Positions 34,249 to 40,421 of a stretch of 64,000 nucleotides of DNA are shown one piece after another. The stretch lies in assembly GCF_021341785.1 (NCBI RefSeq), contig NZ_JAJTTF010000011.1, forward strand, positions 1-64,000, in the 5' to 3' direction. A program made the position numbers and the translations under genes. Position 1 is the first letter of the stretch; each line of letters begins with the position of its first letter. Below the pieces are notes generated by a model that ran no database searches, had not been told where the DNA came from, and saw only the letters and a list, made by a program, of their open reading frames with translations. Source of the stretch: Microbacterium sp. Au-Mic1 (GTDB lineage Bacteria; Actinomycetota; Actinomycetes; Actinomycetales; Microbacteriaceae).

Positions 34249-34263
34249 AATAATCAGATTATT
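34249..34263. promoter_or_regulatory. Perfect palindrome, candidate GntR operator
   Basis: AATAATCAGATTATT is a perfect 7-1-7 inverted repeat in a very AT-rich patch between two divergent transcripts. It starts at the -10 of the galactonate operon. The FadR-type regulators at 34333 and 17739 are the obvious candidates to bind it. Confidence 0.65.
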
Positions 34264-34286
34264 ATGTTTAAATGATCTAGCGTCAA
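34258..34286 (-). promoter_or_regulatory. Promoter of the galactoside/galactonate operon
   Basis: On the minus strand, TTGACG (34286-34281) and AATAAT (34263-34258) are spaced by 17 bases. The -10 lies inside the palindrome at 34249-34263, so a bound regulator would cover it. Confidence 0.6.
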
Positions 34287-34332
34287 CCGTCCGAGCGAAC
34301 TTTTCTGAGACGGTGGCGCAGACAGGAGTGAC

Positions 34333-35076
34333 GTGAGAGACATGACCATCTCGCCGACATCGGGCGCACGACTGTATGACCAGGCGGTCGAACAGATCGG
34401 ACGCGCGATCGTTCAAGGAGACTTCGAGATCGGTGCACCGATCGCGCCCGACCAGCTGGCACTGGATCTGGGCCTCTCACGGTCCGTGCTGCGGGAAGCG
34501 TTCCGCGCACTCGAGTCGAAGGGACTCGTGCAGGCCCGCCCGCGGATCGGCACGCGCGTCTCTCCGAGGGCTCTGTGGAACTTCCTGGATCCGCACGTGA
34601 TCTCCTGGCGCCTTCACGGCGACGACAGGTCGAACCAGGTCGAGGAGCTCTACGCGACCCGACTCGCCGTCGAGCCGGTGGCGGCGCGACTCATCGCCGG
34701 GCTCGCCGACGCCGATGCGGTCGAAGAGCTTCGCGCGCTCATCACGCGCATGCGCGAGGCGATGGCCGCGCGCGATCTCCACGCCTTCACAGAGGCCGAT
34801 GTCCTCTTCCACACGGAACTGCTGACGCGTTCCGGCAATGAGATGTTCGGCTGTTTCACCACCGTGATCGCGGCAGCCGTGAGAACTCGGGAGACTCTGG
34901 TGTTCCCGCTTGTCGAGGAGACGACGAAAGGACTGGACATGCACGAGCGCCTTGTCGAGGAGATCGCCACGGCCAACCCGAACGTGGAGTCGACATCGCG
35001 CACCCTCATCCGCGAGGCCCATGGCGAGGCGCGCGCCGCGCTCGGGCACTGGGACCGGTCGGGGGCACTCTCGTGA
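34333..35076 (+). CDS. FadR/GntR-family regulator, divergent from galactonate operon
   Basis: The 247-residue protein has a winged helix (APDQLALDLGLSRSVLREAFRALESKGLVQARPRIGT) and an FCD ligand domain (RLAVEPVAARLIA, DVLFHTELLTRSGNEMF). It aligns throughout with the 17739 regulator, including the shared DPxVIxWRL and DRxxQVxELxxxRL segments, so the two are paralogues. The start is either the GTG at 34333 (AGGAG four bases upstream) or the ATG at 34342. It is coupled by GTGA overlap to the SGNH hydrolase gene. It probably senses a sugar acid. Confidence 0.88.
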   Translation: MRDMTISPTSGARLYDQAVEQIGRAIVQGDFEIGAPIAPDQLALDLGLSRSVLREAFRALESKGLVQARPRIGTRVSPRALWNFLDPHVISWRLHGDDRSNQVEELYATRLAVEPVAARLIAGLADADAVEELRALITRMREAMAARDLHAFTEADVLFHTELLTRSGNEMFGCFTTVIAAAVRTRETLVFPLVEETTKGLDMHERLVEEIATANPNVESTSRTLIREAHGEARAALGHWDRSGALS

Positions 35077-35744
35077 CCGCGACGACCCCAGCCACTCCAG
35101 GGATGGCACACACTCTGGTGTTCTTCGGTGACAGCATCACCGAGGCGGGCCGGCGCCGTCCGGGCGGCAACGCGCTCGGCGAGGGCTACGTTCGAATGAT
35201 CGCTGAGCGCACTTCGCCTGCCGGCATCGTCAACCTGGGCATCGGAGGCGATCGGGTCCGCGACCTTCGTAGCCGTTGGAACGACGTGGTCGCGGCGCAG
35301 CCGGATACGCTCACCGTTCTCATCGGCATCAACGATGTGTGGCGCCACTTCGACAGGGACGACTACACACCGCCGGATGCGTTTGCGGCGGATCTGCGCA
35401 CGATTCTTGACGGAGCACACACCCGTGGCACCCGGGCGATTCTCATGGAGCCCTTCCTCCTGCCGGTCGAGCCCGGCCAGTGGGGCTGGCTCAGCGAGCT
35501 GGAGGAGAAGATCGGCATCATCAACATGCTCGGCACGGAATACAGCACTCCCGTGGTGCCGCTCAGCCGACTCTTCATCGAGGCAGCCGCCGAGCTCGAT
35601 CCTGCGGACCTCGCGCCGGACGGCATCCACCCGTCTCCGCGCGGCCATCGCCTCATCGCCGACGCATGGCTCGCCGTCGCAGGACGATGCCCGATATCCA
35701 AGAGATCGCACCCCGGGCATACCGCTCGATCCAGCACTCGCTGA
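35073..35744 (+). CDS. SGNH/GDSL hydrolase (carbohydrate esterase-like)
   Basis: The 223-residue protein has all four SGNH blocks: nucleophile Ser in FFGDSITEAGR, the Gly block NLGIGGDRVRDL, GINDVWRHF, and the catalytic Asp/His in PDGIHPSPRGH. It has no signal peptide. The GTG start overlaps the regulator stop. After HRLIADAWLAVAG the last 25 residues are unlike the family, suggesting the natural end has been replaced by foreign sequence near 35685. It may remove acetyl groups from imported oligosaccharides. Confidence 0.85.
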   Translation: MTATTPATPGMAHTLVFFGDSITEAGRRRPGGNALGEGYVRMIAERTSPAGIVNLGIGGDRVRDLRSRWNDVVAAQPDTLTVLIGINDVWRHFDRDDYTPPDAFAADLRTILDGAHTRGTRAILMEPFLLPVEPGQWGWLSELEEKIGIINMLGTEYSTPVVPLSRLFIEAAAELDPADLAPDGIHPSPRGHRLIADAWLAVAGRCPISKRSHPGHTARSSTR

Positions 35745-35944
35745 TCACGATCTTCGCGTGGGAGCTGTCCGCGGAGTACGCGAGCCGGTTCGATGCCACC
35801 GCCTAAGCCGCGCCCTCACTCGCTCTTGGTAACACCTACTCCAACGATCTGGAACCGTCCCCGGAGCGCACCGCTCAAGCCCGCACGGGTGCGGAACAGC
35901 TCATCGCCACCCTGTCGTCGCGGCCCGGAGATCCACTCCGCTAG
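35687..35944 (+). pseudogene. Degraded coding remnants of unknown origin
   Basis: One reading frame holds two protein-like stretches separated by a TAA at 35804-35806: 39 residues (MPDIQEIAPRAYRSIQHS..., ending SRFDATA), and then 45 residues (AAPSLALGNTYSNDLEPSPE..., ending SSRPGDPLR) up to a TAG at 35942. Composition looks like true coding sequence, but neither piece is a complete domain and I do not recognise them. They begin inside the SGNH gene's odd tail, so this is probably an old recombination scar. Confidence 0.35.
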
Positions 35945-36038
35945 CTCACGACCTCGGACTCGACGCCTGCCGGATACGTCCGGCAGACCCACCAGAAGCG
36001 GCCTGGTCGACCAGCGAGGATCGTCATAGGTTGAAGTC

Positions 36039-36983
36039 ATGCCGCCCCGCGTCCTCGTCCTGGTCCTTCCTCATGTCAATGTGCTGGATCTGTCCGGTCC
36101 GGTTCAGGTGCTTTCGGCCGCAACGCACCTGGGCGCCGACTACGAGGTGTCGTTCGTCGCCGCCGACCCCTCGGTCGTCTCGGCCCAGGGGCTGACGTTG
36201 GCGGCGCTGGGGCCCTTGCCCTCCGCGACCCACGGGGATCTGGTGCTCGTGCCGGGCGCAGACCTGACGATCTCTCAGGAAATCGATCCGCGCGCGATCA
36301 CCTGGATCCGCGAAGCCGCGGAGGCGGGCGCACAGATCGCGTCGGTATGCACAGGGGCGTTCGTGCTCGGCGAGGCCGGCCTGCTCGACGGACGCCGGTG
36401 CACCGCGCACTGGAGCGTGCTCGAGCATCTGCGCGATCGCTACCCTCGGGCGCGGGTCATCGATGACGTCCTCTTCGTGATGGACGGGCCGGTCCTCAGC
36501 AGCGCCGGCATCGCCTCGGGGATCGATCTCGCGCTGGCCATCGTCGAGCGCGATCACGGCTCGGCCCTCGCCGCCCGCGTCGCGCGCGAGCTGGTGGTGT
36601 ACCTCCGGCGCAACGGAGCGGAAGTGCCGACCAGTCCCTTCGTCGAGCTGCGCGACCATGTCGTGCCCGAGGTGCAAGCGGTCCAGCAGCTTCTGTCCGA
36701 CGATTTCGCCGGACGCCACACGCTCGCCGAGCTCGCCGCCGCGGTTCATGTCGCCCCTCGAACGCTGACCGACCACTTCGTGCGCACGATCGGTATGACG
36801 CCGTTGCAGTATCAGCAGACGCTCCGGATCGGTCACGCCAAGACCCTGTTGTCCTCCACCCACCTGTCCATCGAAGACATCTCGCTCGCCTGCGGATACG
36901 GCGATCCCCGTCAGCTTCGGCGCGCCTTCCGGCAGGTCAAGGGCGTCTCACCGCGGGCCTACCGCAACGCCGTGCGCCGCTGA
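36039..36983 (+). CDS. GlxA-type AraC regulator with DJ-1/PfpI-like domain
   Basis: The 314-residue protein has an N-terminal DJ-1/PfpI-like domain (about 1-190; ASVCTGAFVLGEAGLLDGRRCTAH with the nucleophile-elbow Cys) and two C-terminal AraC helix-turn-helix motifs (HTLAELAAAVHVAPRTLTDHF, SIEDISLACGYGDPRQLRRAF). Such GlxA-family proteins are activators or repressors of adjacent genes. It lies 59 bases upstream of another DJ-1-like protein in the same orientation, which is its probable target or partner. Confidence 0.9.
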   Translation: MPPRVLVLVLPHVNVLDLSGPVQVLSAATHLGADYEVSFVAADPSVVSAQGLTLAALGPLPSATHGDLVLVPGADLTISQEIDPRAITWIREAAEAGAQIASVCTGAFVLGEAGLLDGRRCTAHWSVLEHLRDRYPRARVIDDVLFVMDGPVLSSAGIASGIDLALAIVERDHGSALAARVARELVVYLRRNGAEVPTSPFVELRDHVVPEVQAVQQLLSDDFAGRHTLAELAAAVHVAPRTLTDHFVRTIGMTPLQYQQTLRIGHAKTLLSSTHLSIEDISLACGYGDPRQLRRAFRQVKGVSPRAYRNAVRR

Positions 36984-37010
36984 TCCCGCGCTCGCCCTCT
37001 TCCCCGTCTC

Positions 37011-37030
37011 TTCTCTTCTCTTCTCTTCTC
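37011..37030 (+). repeat. Pentanucleotide tandem repeat (TTCTC)4
   Basis: Four perfect TTCTC units follow a partial unit (TCTC) in the spacer between the GlxA gene and the DJ-1-like membrane protein, directly upstream of its GGAG ribosome site. Slippage here would change leader length, not reading frame. Confidence 0.7.
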
Positions 37031-37042
37031 CCGGAGCCCTGC

Positions 37043-38428
37043 ATGCATACCGTCCTTCGTCGCGCCCTCCTCACGGTCAGCGGCCTCGTCCTCGGCGCCG
37101 CCACCCTCGCCGGCATCGCCGCCGCAGGCTTCGCCACGACCATGGCTCACGACTTCTCCGCGCTCGAACCCCCGCACCCGCCGACCGCGGCGAGCACGAC
37201 CAAAACGGCGCAGGGCGACCGGATCAAGGTGGCGGTCCTGCTGGGGCGACACGGAACCGTCGCTACCGATGCGATGGGCCCGTACGGGGTCTTCGCAGCC
37301 TCGGAACGGTTCGACGTCCGCACGGTCTCCTCGTCCCGCGCACCGGTCGCACTGTCCGGCGGGCTCACCGTCGTGCCGGATGCCGCGTACGAGGACTACG
37401 CCTCGGGGCGGCTCACCCTTCCGGATCTGGTTGTCGTCCCGGCGATCAGCGATCCTGCTGCGACCGAGGAAGCCGACCTTCGGGCCTTTATCGAGACCGC
37501 GCACGCCTCGGACCGCACGGTGATGGGGGTATGCGCCGGCGCCCGAGTGCTCGTCGAGACCGCCGTACTCGACGGACGCAGGGCCACCTCGTTCTGGTCC
37601 GACCTCGACGACATGAGGGCGACTCATCCGGAGACGACCTGGATCAGCGGCCAGCGCTGGGTCGAGGACGGAAACGTCCTCACCACCGCCGGAGTGAGCT
37701 CCGGCATCGCCGCGAGCCTGCACGTCGTACAGCGGCTCGCCGGCACCGCAGAGGCCGTGCGCATCGCCGATGACGTCCGATATCCCCACTGGCAGCCCGA
37801 GGGCGGAACCGACATTCCCGTGAACACCGTCTCACCGGCCGACTACCCGTACGTGCTCGGCGCCACGCTCCCCTGGGGGCAACCGCGCTACGGCCTCGGC
37901 CTCACTCCCGGCGTCGACGAGATCGACGTCGCCGCCGCCGCCGAGCTGTACGGCGGCGCCGCGTTCACCGCCCACGTCATCCCTGTCGCCGAGACGGGCG
38001 AGGTCACCACCCGCCACGGGATGACACTGCTCGCCACCCCGATCACCGACGCCGGTCCCATCGACCGCCTCGTCATCCCCGGCGTCACGTCGTCACAGCT
38101 CACCCAGGCCGCACCCGGAGTGCCCGTGTTCGTTCCCGCCGCGACCGCGAATGGCGGCAACACCAGCTTCGATCCGGTGCTTGCCGACATCGCCCGTACG
38201 GAAGGGCGCTCCGTCGCCACGACCGCAGCCAAGTACATCGAGTACCCGCTCCCGGCGCTGCCCGCCGGCGGCGGGTTCCCGACCCGTATCTCCGTGCTCG
38301 CGATCCTCGCGCTCCTCGTGAGCGCGGCCGTCGGACTCCTCCCTGTGGCGATCGGCCGGATGCGGCGGCGTCAGGCGGGACGCGCTCGAACCGTGACGGA
38401 CGACGGGGACCTGGCGTCGACTCCCTAG
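37043..38428 (+). CDS. Membrane protein with two DJ-1/PfpI-like domains
   Basis: The 461-residue protein has an N-terminal hydrophobic segment (LLTVSGLVLGAATLAGIAAAGF), a first DJ-1-like domain with C164 in MGVCAGARVLVETAVLDGRRATSFW, a second related region (from DYPYVLGATLPWGQPRYGLGL onward) without the Cys elbow, and a C-terminal hydrophobic segment (RISVLAILALLVSAAVGLLPVAI) followed by an Arg-rich tail. The domains are probably outside the cell. The pairing with a GlxA regulator of the same fold is notable. Function is unknown; isocyanide-hydratase-like, amidase or signalling roles are possible. Confidence 0.8.
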   Translation: MHTVLRRALLTVSGLVLGAATLAGIAAAGFATTMAHDFSALEPPHPPTAASTTKTAQGDRIKVAVLLGRHGTVATDAMGPYGVFAASERFDVRTVSSSRAPVALSGGLTVVPDAAYEDYASGRLTLPDLVVVPAISDPAATEEADLRAFIETAHASDRTVMGVCAGARVLVETAVLDGRRATSFWSDLDDMRATHPETTWISGQRWVEDGNVLTTAGVSSGIAASLHVVQRLAGTAEAVRIADDVRYPHWQPEGGTDIPVNTVSPADYPYVLGATLPWGQPRYGLGLTPGVDEIDVAAAAELYGGAAFTAHVIPVAETGEVTTRHGMTLLATPITDAGPIDRLVIPGVTSSQLTQAAPGVPVFVPAATANGGNTSFDPVLADIARTEGRSVATTAAKYIEYPLPALPAGGGFPTRISVLAILALLVSAAVGLLPVAIGRMRRRQAGRARTVTDDGDLASTP

Positions 38429-38604
38429 GCTTCCGCGTGTGGACCGGGCAGCACCGTCACCGACAGCTCCAGACCCTGCGCACCCCCGAGCACCACCGCC
38501 TGACGATTCGCCTGCGTGCGCACGGCGGACCAGGGCTCCTCCCCCGTGCCCGGCTTCGGGATGGACTCCGGGTAGTCGCTGCTGCTAGCAGGGCAGGCGA
38601 GCAA
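38425..38604 (-). pseudogene. C-terminal remnant of an unrecognised gene
   Basis: On the minus strand, 59 codons (PASSSDYPESIPKPGTGEE..., ending LELSVTVLPGPHAEA) read as plausible protein up to a TAG. They lack a start and are preceded by an in-frame TGA at 38605-38607. The stop shares the CCTAGG palindrome with the stop of the facing gene. It looks like a truncated gene left beside the ribosome-protection operon. Confidence 0.35.
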
Positions 38605-38691
38605 TCAACCGCTCAAGTGATGACCCGACCGCAGAAGACAACGCCTCGCGGTGCGAGGGGTACCCCTCGAGTGAATCCGACACGCCCGCGA

Positions 38692-38720
38692 TTCGATGTC
38701 CCTCCATGAGCCGGTATGCT
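38692..38720 (+). promoter_or_regulatory. Promoter of the L32/Cfr-like/ABC-F operon
   Basis: TATGCT (38715-38720) is a good -10. TTCGAT (38692-38697) is a weak -35 at 17-base spacing. The seven bases after the -10 end exactly at the ATG of the leader ORF, so transcription probably starts on that A. Confidence 0.5.
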
Positions 38721-38727
38721 GGGCGGC

Positions 38728-38757
38728 ATGGAACTCAGTGAGGTCGACAGACACTAG
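38728..38757 (+). CDS. Leaderless nine-residue leader peptide MELSEVDRH
   Basis: ATG GAA CTC AGT GAG GTC GAC AGA CAC TAG begins seven bases after the predicted -10, so the transcript would start at the ATG itself. The stop codon is the first strand of a perfect hairpin (38757-38776). This layout, a very short ORF running into a stem and then 340 bases of structured RNA ahead of large-subunit modification genes, fits ribosome-stalling attenuation. Translation has not been shown; it is inferred from position only. Confidence 0.5.
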   Translation: MELSEVDRH

Positions 38758-38776
38758 CCGCCGAGCTGTCGGCGGC
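38757..38776 (+). promoter_or_regulatory. Leader hairpin at the end of the leader ORF
   Basis: GCCGCCGA pairs perfectly with TCGGCGGC around a GCTG loop. No U-tract follows, so alone it is not a classical terminator. A ribosome stalled on MELSEVDRH would cover its 5' arm. Confidence 0.6.
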
Positions 38777-39097
38777 GCCTCCGGTTGCACGCGCTCCTGT
38801 GCGCGGACGATGAGGCCTGCCTGTTCCTGAGGGACTCCTGTTCGCCTGTCTTGGCGCCGATGATCAGTCCTGCTCTGCTGGCACGCTCGACCTCACCTGA
38901 TCACGGTTCGTCGCGCCTGGCCATCCGACCTCATCGCATCTGTTGATGTGGTCGTCGCGCACCCAGGCGGGTCCGCTCGATGACAGCCTCTGCAGCGCGT
39001 GTACTCGCGCGCCCGCGCAGCCCTTGGCGCGCCACTCCGTGATCCGGTAGCCCGGCCCGCCCACCCGGCGGCATCCGACCCGTACCGGAAAGACATC
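38777..39097 (+). promoter_or_regulatory. Structured 5' leader of the L32/Cfr-like/ABC-F mRNA
   Basis: There is no gene in this stretch, but inverted repeats are dense: GCCTC/GAGGC (38777-38781 with 38812-38816), TGATCAG/CTGATCA (38861-38867 with 38897-38903) and CGCCTGG/CCAGGCG (38914-38920 with 38963-38969, with GCATC-TGTT-GATG nested inside). A six-codon ORF (MRPACS) begins near 38810. I read it as an attenuation leader, with GGAAAG at 39087-39092 as the ribosome site for L32. Confidence 0.45.
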
Positions 39098-39283
39098 ATG
39101 CAGCACCGAAAATCTCGTTCTCGCACCCTTCACCACCGCGCGCACTGGAAGGCGCAGGCCCCCGCGCTCACCACCTGCACCAATCCCGAGTGCGGTCGAA
39201 TTACGCCCCCTCATCGCGCTTGCCAGCGCTGCGGCTTCTACCGCGGACGACTGGTCCAGCCCCGACGCGATGAGAGCTCATGA
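39098..39283 (+). CDS. rpmF: Ribosomal protein bL32 paralogue, zinc-ribbon type
   Basis: The 61-residue protein matches bL32: basic start MQHRKSRSRTLHHRAHWKAQAP, then a zinc ribbon with C27, C32, C42 and C45 (CTNPEC ... CQRC) and the terminal GFYRGRLV. It lacks the usual MAVPKRK start, and the first knuckle is CX4C where CX2C is normal, so it is a divergent copy and not the obvious housekeeping gene. GGAAAG precedes the ATG, and the TGA overlaps the start of the Cfr-like methylase (ATGA). A specialised L32 for modified or drug-exposed ribosomes is the likely role, by context. Confidence 0.8.
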   Translation: MQHRKSRSRTLHHRAHWKAQAPALTTCTNPECGRITPPHRACQRCGFYRGRLVQPRRDESS

Positions 39284-40395
39284 ACAGCGCCCTGACCGCC
39301 CGTAGCCGATGGATGCAGATCAGAGAGCACTTCGCGCAGTCGGGCGAACCCGCATTCCGATTCCGCCAGCTCCTCATGGCCTGGCAGCAGTCGACAGCGG
39401 AGACCTTCGCCGATGTCGCGAGCCTGCCCTCCCGGGTGCGCTCCGACCTCACCACGCGGTTCGGACCACACCTGCATCCGCTCTCGGTGCTCGACGTCCA
39501 GCGCGACGATCATGTCGAGAAGGTGCTGTTCGCCTCCGACAGCGGGGCGCGCATCGAGACGGTGGTCTCGCATTACCGGGCTGGGTGGGATTCGATGTGC
39601 ATCTCCTCGCAAGCCGGCTGCGGACTGGGCTGCACATTCTGCGCCACAGGAGCGATCGGCTTGCTCCGCAACCTCACCGCCGATGAGATCGTCGCCCAGG
39701 TGATGCACCCGCAGTGGACGCGATCGGGGGCGCCTCGCCCGGCCAGCGTGGCGTTCATGGGCATGGGAGAGGCCCTCGCCAATCCCCAGATCTTCGACGC
39801 TCTCACTCTGCTCACGAACGCCGAGTACGCAGGGATGGCAGCACGACGTATCACCGTCTCTACGGTCGGATTCGCACCCAACCTCGAACGACTCGTCCAG
39901 GAGCACCCTCAGGTGAATATCACGCTGTCGGTGCACTCGCCGTTCCCGCAAGAGCGAGCACGGATCATTCCTCTGGAGGAACGTTTCTCGCTGGAACGAA
40001 ATCTCAGCGTCCTCGATGAGCACGTCGCGCGCACCCGGCGGAAGGTGTATCTCGCCTATCTGCTGATTGCCGGCGTCAATGACCGCCATGACGACCTCCG
40101 AACCCTCGCCGACCTGGTCCTGACTCGCTCACGGCCGGATCTGTTTCATGTGAGCGTGATTCGTTACAACGAAGCTGCAGGTCTCACCGCGAACTATCGA
40201 GCACCATCTTCAGCCCGCGTCGATGACTTCGTGCGCGGCCTCCAGACTCGAGGCGTCCGCGCGACGCGACGACGCCAACTCGGCACGGCCATCGATGCGG
40301 CTTGCGGTCAGCTTCACGCGAAGTACCTGGCATCGCCGCCTCCCGTGGCAGCACCTCAGACATACACCTTGAATCCTTCATCGCCGCAGCGGTGA
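39280..40395 (+). CDS. Cfr-type radical SAM 23S rRNA (A2503) methyltransferase
   Basis: The 371-residue protein has the radical-SAM cysteines C114, C118 and C121 (CGLGCTFC), resolving C107 and methyl-carrying C342 (IDAACGQLH). Several segments follow Cfr and not housekeeping RlmN: FMGMGEALANPQIFDAL (RlmN has MGEPL), QVNITLSVHSPFPQERA, LDEHVARTRRKVYLAYLL and VIRYNEAAG. Cysteine spacing relative to Cfr (105, 112, 116, 119, 338) is a constant +2 in the N-half. Cfr adds a C8 methyl to A2503 in the peptidyl-transferase centre and blocks phenicols, lincosamides, oxazolidinones, pleuromutilins and streptogramin A. Whether this protein does C8 or only C2 methylation is unproven. Confidence 0.8.
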   Translation: MNSALTARSRWMQIREHFAQSGEPAFRFRQLLMAWQQSTAETFADVASLPSRVRSDLTTRFGPHLHPLSVLDVQRDDHVEKVLFASDSGARIETVVSHYRAGWDSMCISSQAGCGLGCTFCATGAIGLLRNLTADEIVAQVMHPQWTRSGAPRPASVAFMGMGEALANPQIFDALTLLTNAEYAGMAARRITVSTVGFAPNLERLVQEHPQVNITLSVHSPFPQERARIIPLEERFSLERNLSVLDEHVARTRRKVYLAYLLIAGVNDRHDDLRTLADLVLTRSRPDLFHVSVIRYNEAAGLTANYRAPSSARVDDFVRGLQTRGVRATRRRQLGTAIDAACGQLHAKYLASPPPVAAPQTYTLNPSSPQR

Positions 40396-40421
40396 TTCCC
40401 GACAACGAAAAGAGACCCGCC

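Noticed and set aside
37011..37030. Short tandem repeat as a CRISPR-like or origin element
   Set aside because: It is only four 5-base units with no spacers and no neighbouring cas or replication genes; no CRISPR array was seen anywhere.
39280..40395. Housekeeping RlmN assignment
   Set aside because: MGEALAN, the SVHSPFPQERA segment, VIRYNEAAG and the cysteine spacing follow Cfr; RlmN has MGEPL at this place.
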